From assembly GCA_046349635.1 (NCBI GenBank), contig JAXMBX010000001.1, positions 268,257 to 332,256 of the forward strand: 64,000 nucleotides of DNA, read 5' to 3'. A program made the translations under genes and the position numbers. The notes beneath the pieces were generated by a model. The model worked only from the letters and a program-made list of their open reading frames with translations. It had not been told where the DNA came from and ran no database searches. Positions 1 to 10,999 of this stretch are shown here, in pieces (the stretch's first letter is position 1; each line of letters begins with the position of its first letter). The stretch is from JAXMBX01 sp046349635 (lineage in GTDB: Bacteria; Planctomycetota; Planctomycetia; Planctomycetales; Planctomycetaceae).

Positions 1-1
1 G

Positions 2-3000
2 GTGCCCCCCGGAATTTATGACGTCCGGACGCAAGGGCTGTACGGCATCTCCAATCCCCGCTGCTTTGTCGTGAGCGACAAGAAGGAGCAGGCGGAGGTA
101 GAACCGAATAACACCCTCGAACAGGCCAACAAGGTCGCGCTCAATTCGATCGTCAACGGCCTCTCGAACGCCGCCACCGACCTCGATTTCTTCAAGATCC
201 CCGTCAAGAAGGGAGAGCGCGTCGTCGTGGTCTGTTCGGCGCAGGGAATCGACTCCAAGCTCGATCCCACGCTCGAACTCTATTCCCCCGAGGGGCGTCT
301 GCTGCAGTACAACCGCAACCGGATCGGGACCGATCCGATCCTGGATTTCGTCGCTGCCGCCGATGGCGAATACGCGGTCAAAGTCTATGACTTCCTGTAC
401 CAGGGGTCCGCGGATTATTTCTATCGCCTCGAAGTCCGGACCGGGCCGTATATCGATTTCATTCTTCCCCCGGCCGGTCTGGCAGGAAGCACCGGGGAAT
501 ACATGCTGTACGGTCGCAATCTGCCGGGGGGAGCGGCCTCTCCCTTCAAGGTGGACGGGCAGCAGTTGCAGCAATTGAAAGTTTCGATCCCTTGGCCGCA
601 GAACGTCACGAGTGCCCCGACGGCCCTCAATGTCTCCGCGGTGGGGGCGGGGCAGGAAGGTTTTTCGTATGTCTGGAATTCTCCGGCGGGGAATGCCAAC
701 CCCGTGATGATTTACACGGCGACTGCCCAGCCGATTGCAGAAGTCGAACCGAACGACAAACCGGAGCAGGCCCAGAAGGTGACGGTCCCCTCCGAAATCT
801 ATGGCCAGTTCCAGACGCGCGGCGATATCGACGACTTCTCGTTTGAAGCGAAAGCCAACCAGGTCTTCTGGATCGACGTCCTCGGCCAGCGGATCGGCTC
901 GAATGCGGACCCGTACCTGATCGTGCAGCAGGTCACGAAAGACGCCAAGGGTGTCGAAACGGTCAAGCAATTGACCGCCCTTGATGACAACACCGCCAAC
1001 CTGAAGCCGTTCGCGTTCGATACGCTGTCGAACGATCCGACCTACCGGCTGGTGGTTCCCGCGGACGGAACCTATCGCGTCTCCGTCCGGGACCGTTACT
1101 TCGAAAGTCGGGGTGATCCTCGGCTGGTGTACCGCCTGGCGATTCGTCCCGAGAAACCGGAATACAAATTGTTCACGGTCGTTGCTGCTCCCAAGCCCGC
1201 CGATCAACAGACTCTGGCCGAACCGTGGGAACTGCAGTTGCGCAAGGGTGAGACCACAACGCTCGACGTTCTGGCCGAACGCCGCGACGGCTTCAGCCTC
1301 CCGATCGATGTCCGCGTCGAAGGTCTGCCGGCGGGTGTGACCGCATCTCCGGCCACGATCCTCCCGGGCCAGAGTGCGACGACCCTCGTGCTGAGTTCGA
1401 CCGACCAGGCCGCCCCATGGGGTGGCAGCATCAAGATCGTGGGTGTGCATCGGGTCGATGACCCTGCAGCGGTGCAGGCCGAAGCCACAGCCGATGCGAA
1501 TCTGAAAGCGGCCCAGGCGGCATTGGCCAGTGTGCAGCAGGCGGGAGCGGGATTGGTCGCGCTGGCGAAATCCGCATCTGATACAGCCGCTGCGGTGACT
1601 GCAGCGACGCAGAACAAGCAGGATCCCGAACTGCAGAAATTGAAACAGGAAACGGACAAGGCGAATGCCGCCGCACAGGCTGCACTCGCCGCGCAGACCG
1701 CCGCCGTGGCGGTTGCGGATAAGAAAGTCAAAGACCTGACCGCTGCCCTCGCGGCTGCGAAGCAGGCTCGTGCCACCGCGGTCAAGGAAATCGCCCAGGC
1801 CGCCCAGCCGGGAACCATCGTCTGGGGTCGGGGTGCGGGTCTCGCCTCGGAAACGCGATTGGCGCGGGACTTGACGCTCGCCGTCAACAAGGAAGCCGCC
1901 CCGGTGCAGATTCTGGATGCCCCGTTGAACCTGCAGGTCTCACAGGGGAGCCAGCTTTTGATTCCTGCCAAGGTCGCGAAGCGGAACGGCTTTGACGACG
2001 CTATCGCGATGGCCTTTACCGGCCAGCCCGCGAATCTCGCCGTGGAAGCCAAGCCGATTCCCAAGGGAAAAGATACCGAACTGCAGAAGCTGGTCATCGC
2101 ACCGAATGTCGCCCCGGGGACTTATCAGTTGAACCTCCGTGGCCAGGCCACGGTCTCCTATCGTCGCTGCGTCGAAGCTGCGGACAAGGCCCAGAAGGTC
2201 AAAGAAGAAGCGGACAAGGCCCTCGCCGCAGGTCAGGCGGAATTGAAGAAAGTGACCGACGCGAAGGCCGCCGTCGACAAGAAGCTGGCCGATGCCCAGG
2301 CCGCTGCGAAAGCGATCATGGATCAGCAGGCGAAGTTCGCCCAGAATGCGGCTGCGGAAGTGAAAGCGCTGGCGGACAAACGCAAAACGCAGTTGGAGCA
2401 ACTCTCCCAGCAGGCGGCGGCCACCGCCAAGCTGGCGGGTGAGCAGGCGGCTGCCGCCAAGGCCGCTCTGGACAAGGATGCCGCGAACAAGTCACTGGCG
2501 GATGCGAACGGTGTGGCGCAGAAACTGGCCGTCGACACCGCCGCCGCCGCCAAAGCAGTCGCCGAGGCATTGGAAGCCGCCCAGAAGGGGGGCGACGCGG
2601 AAGCTGCCAAAGCCCTCGAAGCCGCTAAGCAGGATCTCGCCAAGAAACTCGCCGACGCCCAGGCAGTCGTGAAAGCGGCGACCGATGAACAAGCCGCCGT
2701 GGCGAAAACCGTCGCCGCCGAAACGGAAAAACTGAAGCCCCTCATGGCAGCCAAGACTGACGCCGATGCCAAAGCCGCTGCGGCCGCCAAAGTGGCCACC
2801 GCCGCCAACGTCGTCGTCTTCGCGAACGCTCAGCCGATCACGATCACCGTCAAGCCGGGCCCGGCCACGCTCGCCTTGACCGTCCCCAACAACGGCAGCT
2901 TGAAGCAGAACACGAAGATGGAGGTCAAAGTCGTCGCGAATCGCCTGAACGGTTTCGCGGGCCCGATCACCGTCTCGCTGCTGCTCCCCCCGGGGGCCAA

Positions 3001-3178
3001 GGGACTGCAGGCGGAACCGGTGACGATCCCCGCAGGGAAGAATGACGCCACCCTCGTAGTGCAGGCGGCCGCCGATGCTCCTGAAGGAGCATTAGCGAAC
3101 GTCGTGGTGCATGGGGCCGTCGATTTCAACGGTCCGACCACGATTGATCAGCCCCTCGCCGTCACGATCACGAAATAA
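2..3178 (+). CDS. PPC-domain surface protein with Ig-like domains and long coiled-coil inserts (5' partial)
   Basis: Exported or surface-type protein of unknown function whose beginning lies before the window. The GTG at base 2 is only the first possible start; the text before the first PPC domain reads as the end of another domain, so the true start is upstream. Two pre-peptidase C-terminal (PPC) domains are seen, each opening with a VEPN-D/N motif (residues about 33 and 248). Ig-like stretches follow at about 400-480, 610-730 and 940-1058. They are separated by two very Ala/Lys/Asp-rich segments (about 480-605 and 727-935) with heptad-like spacing that should form coiled coils. The next gene on the same strand, 74 bases on, is a PSCyt1-WD40 gene carrying a similar insert. 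PPC plus PSCyt1-WD40 genes commonly sit together in planctomycetes. No catalytic residues were recognised; the role is inferred to be structural or adhesive. Confidence 0.85.
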   Translation: MPPGIYDVRTQGLYGISNPRCFVVSDKKEQAEVEPNNTLEQANKVALNSIVNGLSNAATDLDFFKIPVKKGERVVVVCSAQGIDSKLDPTLELYSPEGRLLQYNRNRIGTDPILDFVAAADGEYAVKVYDFLYQGSADYFYRLEVRTGPYIDFILPPAGLAGSTGEYMLYGRNLPGGAASPFKVDGQQLQQLKVSIPWPQNVTSAPTALNVSAVGAGQEGFSYVWNSPAGNANPVMIYTATAQPIAEVEPNDKPEQAQKVTVPSEIYGQFQTRGDIDDFSFEAKANQVFWIDVLGQRIGSNADPYLIVQQVTKDAKGVETVKQLTALDDNTANLKPFAFDTLSNDPTYRLVVPADGTYRVSVRDRYFESRGDPRLVYRLAIRPEKPEYKLFTVVAAPKPADQQTLAEPWELQLRKGETTTLDVLAERRDGFSLPIDVRVEGLPAGVTASPATILPGQSATTLVLSSTDQAAPWGGSIKIVGVHRVDDPAAVQAEATADANLKAAQAALASVQQAGAGLVALAKSASDTAAAVTAATQNKQDPELQKLKQETDKANAAAQAALAAQTAAVAVADKKVKDLTAALAAAKQARATAVKEIAQAAQPGTIVWGRGAGLASETRLARDLTLAVNKEAAPVQILDAPLNLQVSQGSQLLIPAKVAKRNGFDDAIAMAFTGQPANLAVEAKPIPKGKDTELQKLVIAPNVAPGTYQLNLRGQATVSYRRCVEAADKAQKVKEEADKALAAGQAELKKVTDAKAAVDKKLADAQAAAKAIMDQQAKFAQNAAAEVKALADKRKTQLEQLSQQAAATAKLAGEQAAAAKAALDKDAANKSLADANGVAQKLAVDTAAAAKAVAEALEAAQKGGDAEAAKALEAAKQDLAKKLADAQAVVKAATDEQAAVAKTVAAETEKLKPLMAAKTDADAKAAAAAKVATAANVVVFANAQPITITVKPGPATLALTVPNNGSLKQNTKMEVKVVANRLNGFAGPITVSLLLPPGAKGLQAEPVTIPAGKNDATLVVQAAADAPEGALANVVVHGAVDFNGPTTIDQPLAVTITK

Positions 3179-3252
3179 CTGTAACTCATCACCAGAGATT
3201 CGGCACAACACCAACTGAGACGCGGGACGACCGCTTTTACGGAGAAAGATTC

Positions 3253-6178
3253 ATGCGACAACGGACGCTGTGGGCCGCCACCCTCGGAATGGTGCTTCTG
3301 TGCGGATTCTCATTAATCGTTTCGGCGGCGGAACCGGACAAGAAGGCCCCCCTCAAGCCCATCGTCCCGGAAGATCCCAAGCTTGGGCGTCCCGTCGACT
3401 TCGAGCGCGATCTCTTTCCGATCCTGGAAGCAAACTGCATCGCCTGCCATAACCTGGCGGTGAAAGAAAACAATCTGAACCTCGAGGACATCGAAAATAT
3501 CCTCAAGGGAGGCAAGAACGGCAAGGCGGTCATCGCCCGCGATCGGATAAAAGCCTCCTGTATCGGGTCGCCGCGCATCTGCAAGGCCCCGCGATGCCCC
3601 CTCCCCGGCAACAAGGTGGAAGCGAATGCCTTCACCCCCGGGAGCTTGGAATCCTGCGGCAGTGGATCGTCGAGGGGGCCGGTGGTGGCGCCGCCGGATC
3701 CGGACCTGACATCGTAGCGAGGCCCCGTCGTTGGGTTCCCAGGCCATCTACACGTTGTCCGTGACGGGCCGGCGGCCAGTTCACCGCCTGCGGTCGCGCA
3801 CGAATCCAGATCCAGCGGCTCTATCATCTGCCGACCGACAGCGGCCCCACATCTCGTCGATCCAGACCTCGCCGCCCTGAAGAGAACGGCGAAAAACCTC
3901 TGTATACCGCCCCTCCCGCCCATCGCGATCTGGTCCATGCCCCTCGCGTTCAGCCCGGACGGTTCGACGCTCGCATCCGGGGATTATCGCTCCGTAAAAT
4001 TGTGGAAACGTCCCTCAATGCGATCCGCCATGAATTCGCCCGCCGCCTCCGCCATCAAGGCGGTCGCTGTTTCGAATGACGGCAAGTGGCTCGCCACCGG
4101 GGCGTCGATCATCTGATCCGGCTCTGGAATCTCGCCGATGGGAAGCCGGGGCCGGTTCTGGAAGGGCACACCGCCGCCATCACGGCGGTCGCGTTCTCTC
4201 CCGATCAATCGAAACTCGTGGCCGCCGCGGACAAGACCCTCCGCCTCTGGCCGGTGGCCGGAGGCGACACTTGCCTTGGGCCCCCTGCGAGCAGATCGTC
4301 CAGGGCTGGCCGTGAATCCCAAGGGGATTTGGTGGCCGCAGCCCAGGCAGGGGACAGGTCCAGTTGTGGCAGATTTCAGGAACGGACAAGCCCGCGTTAG
4401 TCGCCAGTAAAGTCTTGAAGGGACATGCCCAGACCATCACCTCCGTGGCATTCGTTGCCCCGGCGGGCTGATTGATTGTGACCGGTTCCGAGGATGGCAC
4501 CGTCTCTGGAAAGCTGCGGATGCCTCGCAGGTCCGCGCCGGTCACGCACGGTACTCCGATTGGCGCGATCGCCGTGAAGCCGGATAGCTCGCAGATCGCC
4601 ACCGCCGGCGGTAACTATGTCCGCCTCTGGCAAGCCACGGATGGGAAACAACTCGCGGAACTGAAAGGGGACATCCGGTCCGACCGGCTGGTAGCGAAGT
4701 TGACCGCCGACGAACGGGATGCCGTCGCGGCGATTGCGACTGCGGGAAGCCAGCCTGAAACGCCCGAGACCGAACTGAAAGCCAAGGAGGAATCCGTCAA
4801 GAAAGCGACCGAGGCCGTCCCTCCCGCCGAGAAGGCCGTGAAGGATGCTGAGGACAAAGTCAAACCGGCCATGGACAAAGCGGACGCCGCCAAAAAAGCC
4901 TTCGAAGCGAAGAAGGATGACAAAGCCCTCGAAAAGGCCAAAGCGGATGCGGACAAAGCACTGACCGATGCCCAGGCTGCCGTGAAGGGGGCGACCGATG
5001 CACTGGCCGCCGCCAAGCGCAGTGCTGGAAGCGGCTAAAGAAAACCGCCGAGATCGGCAAGGCCCTCGTCGAATCGGAAAAGAAAGCGGTCGAAGCCGCC
5101 AAGGTGAGTCGGACCAATGTCGCCGCGCGATCCAAAGCCTCACAGGGAAGCCGCCGCTAAGGCACAGCAGCCGATCCGCGCGCGTCGCCTGGTCGCGGGA
5201 TGGAAAACTGCTCGCGACCGCCGGAGGACGACCAGCTGGTCCCACACCTGGCGCCGGATGGCAGCGGAATCGAAGTCCTCACCGGACACAAGGCCCCCGT
5301 CACCGGGCTCGCGTTCGGCAACGGTCTGGACGTTATCTCCGTCTCGACCGATCAGACTGCCCGGGACTGGAACCTGGCCCCCGAGTGGAAACTGGCCGGA
5401 CAGATCGGCCCCAAGGCGGATGCCCCGCTCGACCTGAAACAATCTCCGTTTGTGGATCGAGTCTCCGCACTCGCTTTCAGCCCGGACGGAAAACTGCTCG
5501 CGACGGGCGGGGCGATCCTGGCGGCCAGTTGATGCTCTGGGATGTGGAGAAGCTCGCTCGTCCGGGACTTGAAGATGCCCACAGCGACGTCGTCATGGGT
5601 ATCGATTTCTCCCGCGACGGGACGAAGATGGCCTCCTGCGGCGCGGACAAGTTCGTGCGGGTCTTCGATCCGGGCACCGGCAAGCAGATCAAGTCGTTCG
5701 AAGGACACACCAATCACGTTCTGGACGTCGCCTTTGAGGGGACGGCGTGATCCTCGCCTCCTCCGGCAGGACAACGCGGTCAAGATCACCTGGAGCCTGG
5801 AGACCGGCGAGCAGGTCCGCGATCGCCCTCTTCACCAAGCAGGCGACGCCCTGCAGTTCGTGGGACAGGACCAACACGATCATCGAGCTGCACGGCGAGG
5901 ACACCGACCGTGCGCCCTCATCAACTCCGACAACGCGGCCCAGGTCCGGGCCTTCGGCGGGCCAGGGGACTACATGTACAGCGTCGCCCGCGACCGGGGA
6001 CCAGCTCGTCATCGGCGGTGGCGAGGAGGAATCCCTGCGGGTCTGGAACCTCGCCGATGCCAGACTCTCGCCACCTTCGCCCCCCAAACCCCCGACACAA
6101 ATGGTCGGAGCAGAAGTAGATCTTGCGGTGATGGAGATCGAGACCTCTACAATCACCACAGATTTGAGGGTTGAATAA
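3253..6178 (+). pseudogene. PSCyt1 cytochrome / WD40-repeat protein, broken by many frameshifts
   Basis: Starts at an ATG preceded by GGAG. A signal peptide (first about 25 residues, ending in SAA) is followed by a planctomycete-type cytochrome c segment with the haem motif CIACH (C62, C65, H66). Frame is lost near 3530 and the rest is spread over all three frames: WD40 repeats around 4090-4260, a WD40 piece then an Ala/Lys/Asp coiled coil at 4472-5038, WD40 at 5200-5525, 5531-5750 and 5990-6070, ending with TAA at 6176-6178. An in-frame TGA also interrupts the reading near 4470. The intact protein would be about 970 residues, exported, with a haem domain before a beta-propeller. At least seven indels make it a pseudogene as read, although sequencing error is an alternative. 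A second gene of this architecture lies at 44.5-49.7 kb on the other strand. Confidence 0.8.
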
Positions 6179-6232
6179 AACCTGACCTCACACTCTCTGT
6201 GCCCGGGACCCTTCGACGCGGTCCCCTTGTGA

Positions 6233-6796
6233 ATGCATCCTCGTCTCACGCGGGCCGAATACTGGCTCTGAAACGTCCGTCGATTCCGCAACTCCACTCT
6301 GTTGGCTCTGTGCTGAAAACTATAGCGCGCTTCCCCGACGGCTGGGACATCGAGCGGCAATTCAACAAGACCTCGCATGGGTTGGCCGCGCGGAACTGAT
6401 TCAGACGCTGTTCGAGATGTTTAACAATGGCTGGATCGACGCTCGCCACGCAACGGGCAGGTCATTCCCATGGATACCGCAACGATCACAGCCTCGCTGG
6501 CGGAAAGCGGCCTGGAATCGATGAACACGAACCAGGTACTGGTTGACGCAACTCGGAGGCTCGATCTGGAAGCCTTCGCCGCTCCGAATTGGGAGTGGTA
6601 CCTGCAGGAGGACATTGCGACCGAGATTTCAGCACCAGGCTATCTGACCGGGACGACCGCATGGCTGGTCCTCCATTACCTCGAAAATCTGCACCTGATG
6701 GGATACGAAGTCGATCCCGGGACCATCCGCTGGGAAACAGTCGGCGAGTGGGAAGCAACGTACTGGAAAACACTGCCGCGCCGGACACCGCGTTGA
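6233..6796 (+). pseudogene. hypothetical protein, two frameshifts
   Basis: Not recognised. A coherent protein of about 187 residues appears if two indels are corrected: an ATG at 6233 opens with MHPRLTRAEYWL, a second frame from 6270 continues with a Cys-containing stretch and the segment RAELIQTLFEMFNNGWIDAR, and a third frame, open from about 6455 and containing the ATG at 6470, runs to TGA at 6794-6796. Only the last part (6470-6796, 108 residues) is an uninterrupted reading frame with its own ATG. The segment EYWL...RAELIQTLFEMF resembles small cytoplasmic proteins with a winged-helix-like pattern, but I cannot name a family. No Shine-Dalgarno site is evident before 6233. If the first two frames are chance, the real gene is just 6470-6796. 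Confidence 0.4.
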
Positions 6797-7036
6797 GTTT
6801 TACTGGGTCAGGGAACTGGATCATTCGTCACCACACAAATCGATCCGTTGGCTTCGTCTGGACAAGTTTGTGCGATTTCCGCGACGGATGGAATATTCAC
6901 TGGCAGTAGTGATGCAACCGGAATTCCGAGTAATATGCGTAGAATTCCCGCCCGTTCTCTTTCCCAAAATCCACGCCGCTGAGTATCATCGACGAATCGA
7001 ATTTTGATCTTCGATAACAGGCGGAAAGGAAAGACC

Positions 7037-8323
<1,287 letters not shown>

Positions 8324-8407
8324 CCGAACGGGGCGATAATGCCCGCCGGAATCCGTCTGTTTTGGGGGGACAAAATCCGGCCCGGATTGCCCGGATCCCA
8401 TCAATTT

Positions 8408-8486
8408 GACGTGGAGCGTCTGTCGCGGCGATAATCTCGTGAAAAATATCGATTTTGACGCGACACAAAAGCGTGATACGCTCTAG
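8408..8486. repeat. R5a: 79-base element with conserved ends
   Basis: Left end GACGTGGAGCGTCTGTCGCG and right end TGACGCGACACA...CGCTCTAG match element R5b (22401-22479), which is the same length but has a different middle. The cores TGTCGCG and CGCGACA are reverse complements. It lies 86 bases before the FHA-GAF phosphatase start. Confidence 0.75.
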
Positions 8487-8571
8487 AATCGACGTTCGGG
8501 CCGGCGCTTCTCTCTCCTCTTCCTACTCGCGTCGGTCCGCAGGATCGCATTGCCGCGGGAGTATTTCGAAG

Positions 8572-9237
8572 ATGGCCAGCCTGGTGTTGTTGCAGGATGG
8601 GAAGTCACAGAACTTCGCCTTGGACAAGGATGAAGCATTCGTGGGCCGGTTGCCCGAATGTGAAATCCAGCTCGATTCCAACATGGTCTCGCGCAAACAT
8701 GCGCGGGTCTTTCGCGACGGAGGCCAGTTCTTCATCGAAGACCTGGGGAGCGGCAACGGCACCACCGTCAACGGGGAGCGACTGGCGGGACGCCGGGCGC
8801 TGATCCACGCCGATCGGATCAAGATCGGCCCCATGCTCCTCCGCTACGAAGCCAAGGCCACCAGCGGGGGCGGGCAGGGGAGCACTTACAGTGATTCTCC
8901 CGATTCCGCGACGTTCGGCATCCAGCTCTCCAACGATGATGCGCATGCCACTCAGATCATGGGGGCACTCACGAATGCCAGTCCCCTCGGCTCGTTGCAG
9001 GTCCGCCCCGAGGCGAAACTGAAGGGGGTCGTCGAAATCACCCGCAGCCTGGCCGGGGTCGTCGATCTCGACACGCTGCTCCCGAAGATCCTCGACACGC
9101 TGTTCGGCATTTTCCCCCAGGCGGATCGGGGCTGTATTCTCCTACATGATGACGTTGCGAACAAACTACGTCCCAAGGCGATCAAGCGCGCCGCTCCGAT
9201 GATGATGAATCGGTCAAACTCAGCCGCACGATCCTGA
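8572..9237 (+). CDS. FHA-GAF portion of an FHA-GAF-PP2C phosphatase (frameshifted, N-terminal part)
   Basis: Start ATG 8572 follows GGGAG at a normal distance; upstream in-frame codons have no family similarity. Residues 1-90 form an FHA domain that should bind phosphothreonine peptides (GR before the first strands, SRKHARV, GSGNGTTVNG). After a linker, a GAF domain begins near residue 140. The frame runs out at 9237, but good protein continues in a neighbouring frame from about 9190, the two joining within a run of Arg/Ala codons near 9185-9200; a one-base change would make one protein with the following entry (about 560 residues). The element R5a lies just upstream (8408-8486). Predicted cytoplasmic signalling protein of the RsbU/SpoIIE phosphatase class. 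Confidence 0.85.
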   Translation: MASLVLLQDGKSQNFALDKDEAFVGRLPECEIQLDSNMVSRKHARVFRDGGQFFIEDLGSGNGTTVNGERLAGRRALIHADRIKIGPMLLRYEAKATSGGGQGSTYSDSPDSATFGIQLSNDDAHATQIMGALTNASPLGSLQVRPEAKLKGVVEITRSLAGVVDLDTLLPKILDTLFGIFPQADRGCILLHDDVANKLRPKAIKRAAPMMMNRSNSAARS

Positions 9238-9338
9238 ATAAGGTCCTGACCGAAAAAACCGGCATCCTCTCCGCCGATGCCGCCAACGATTCCCGCTTCA
9301 GCGCCTCCGAGTCCATCTCGAATTTCACGATCCGCTCC

Positions 9339-10253
9339 ATGATGTGCGTCCCGATGCTCGGCTTGGACGGGAACCCGATGGGGGTCATCAATCTCGACAC
9401 CCAGAACCCCATGAACCAGTTCCAGAAGGACGATCTGGACCTGCTCCTCGCGGTCGCCTCCCAGGCCGCCATGTCCTATGAAAGTGCCCGCCTGCTGGTC
9501 ACCTACATGGAGAAGCAGAAGCAGGACAGCGAAATGGGAATCGCCCGCAAGGTGCAACAGGCACTCTTGCCGGAGCAGTTCCCCGAAGTGAACGGGTACC
9601 AGTTCTACGCGTCCTACGACGCCGCCCAGGCGGTCGGCGGGGATTACTACGGCTGCACGCTGCTGGAGAAAGGAAACAAAATCTGCCTCGCGTTCGGCGA
9701 CGTCGCGGGGAAGGGGGTGCCCGCGTCACTCGTGATGTCCCGCCTCTCCAGCGTGGTCGAAAGCACCCTGAACTTCGTCTCCGATGCCGGCCAGGCGGTC
9801 GAGCGGATTAACCACCACATGTGTTCCAACGCCGTCGAGGGGCGTTTTGTCACATTCGTCCTGACGATCATCGATTTCAAGAAGCACCGCTGCACCTTTG
9901 TCAACGCGGGGCACATGTCGCCGATCATCCGGCGGGCGAACGGAACGCTGGAAGAGCTGCCCGAAGACGCAGTCGGCCTGCCGATCGGAGTCGCGGATGA
10001 GTTCCCGTACGAAGTCGTGGAGCGCGACCTGCAACCGGGGGACACCGTCGTGATCTACACCGATGGCGTCAGCGAGGCCATGAACCCGCAGAACGAGCTG
10101 TTCACCATCGAACGGCTCCGCGACTTGGTCCGGGAGAATGCGCTCCCTCCCTCCGATCTCGCGAAGAAGATCCTGGAGGAAGTCCGCAAGCACGCGAACG
10201 GGCGCGCCCAGAACGATGACATCACGCTCATGGCCTTCGGCCGCTCGCGGTAA
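9339..10253 (+). CDS. GAF-PP2C (SpoIIE/RsbU-type) phosphatase portion of the same gene (C-terminal part)
   Basis: Continuation of the FHA-GAF gene; sense extends upstream of 9339 to about 9190 in this frame. It holds the second half of the GAF domain (MMCVPMLGLDGNPMGVINLDT), a helical linker, and a PPM/SpoIIE phosphatase domain with the metal-binding signatures AVGGDYY, FGDVAGKGVPA, TDGVSEAMN and the terminal NDDITLMAF. All expected acidic metal ligands are present, so the enzyme should be an active Ser/Thr phosphatase, typically acting on anti-sigma-factor antagonists in partner-switching. No anti-sigma-factor antagonist (STAS) gene lies beside it. The gene ends shortly before a hairpin terminator at 10286-10324. 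Confidence 0.9.
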   Translation: MMCVPMLGLDGNPMGVINLDTQNPMNQFQKDDLDLLLAVASQAAMSYESARLLVTYMEKQKQDSEMGIARKVQQALLPEQFPEVNGYQFYASYDAAQAVGGDYYGCTLLEKGNKICLAFGDVAGKGVPASLVMSRLSSVVESTLNFVSDAGQAVERINHHMCSNAVEGRFVTFVLTIIDFKKHRCTFVNAGHMSPIIRRANGTLEELPEDAVGLPIGVADEFPYEVVERDLQPGDTVVIYTDGVSEAMNPQNELFTIERLRDLVRENALPPSDLAKKILEEVRKHANGRAQNDDITLMAFGRSR

Positions 10254-10285
10254 CCATGCCGGTGCGAAATAAACGGTGTGAAAGA

Positions 10286-10324
10286 AAAAAGAGGCGGCCG
10301 GAAAATTCCGACCGCCTCTCTTTG
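10286..10324. terminator. Rho-independent terminator, probably bidirectional
   Basis: A GC-rich hairpin (arms 10291-10301 and 10308-10318, one mismatch, 6-base loop) is flanked by an A-run on the left and CTTT on the right. It separates the convergent phosphatase gene (plus) and the 10357-10710 gene (minus) and can serve both. Confidence 0.8.
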
Positions 10325-10356
10325 GTTCTGGCCTCCGTGCCGGACGACGTTGGTTC

Positions 10357-10710
10357 TCAGGATGTCATGGGCGTGGTTGCGGACGTCTGGGGAGGAACTC
10401 CGTTTTTCTCATAGCCGAGGCTCCGCACCACTTCGAGCACTTCGCTCCACGTGGGGAACATCCGGCCGGATTTGCGCTTGTACTCATCCATGGCACGCAT
10501 GAATTCGATTTCATCCTGCGAGTAATCCCGTTCGCAGGTCGTGGGGTCGATCTTGCCGCGGCGTTCCACCTTGACCCGCCGTTCTCCCATCCGCCGCTCC
10601 GGACCCTTGTAGGCCGCGTCGGCTCCTTTTCTCCGGTCGCTTCCTCTGCGACGTTGTTCATCCCGACGATTCGCCGGAATTTCGGACTCTCTCTCTGCCA
10701 GCTTCACCAT
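10357..10710 (-). CDS. small basic hypothetical protein
   Basis: 117 residues, unrecognised function. The N-terminal half is rich in Arg/Glu with repeats of the type ERRMGERR and is probably disordered or nucleic-acid binding. The C-terminal half has a compact conserved-looking segment, RMFPTWSEVLEVVRSLGYEK, that resembles short planctomycete hypothetical proteins. There are no membrane segments or signal peptide. It ends just before the bidirectional terminator at 10286-10324 and appears monocistronic, with about 290 featureless bases upstream (10711-10999). Confidence 0.75.
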   Translation of the reverse strand: MVKLAERESEIPANRRDEQRRRGSDRRKGADAAYKGPERRMGERRVKVERRGKIDPTTCERDYSQDEIEFMRAMDEYKRKSGRMFPTWSEVLEVVRSLGYEKNGVPPQTSATTPMTS

Positions 10711-10999
10711 GGTTGTTGTTCCTCACCTCTGGAATCATCTCAGGACGCTCAGGTCCGCTCTCTCGTTCGGCCCGGACGTCCTCTCCTGAACTCACTTGAC
10801 CCTTCCTGGCCGTTGTTTCCGGATTCTTCCGGGCGCAATCGGGGGTCTTAAAGTTTTCTCTCCGCAGAACTATAACCCCACTCTGCGGGTCGGCTGGAAA
10901 ACTTCAGCGAATTCGGTCGGGCAAGCCGCGGAAAATATGCCGACCGGACGACTGTGCCGGTTGTAGGGGAAAAACCGGTGATTTCGCGCAAAATCAGCC

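Noticed and set aside
1204..2097. Long minus-strand open frame opposite the PPC protein
   Set aside because: Ala/Ser/Cys/Arg-rich antisense of GC-rich Ala codons; no family pattern, while the plus strand shows clear PPC and Ig domains.
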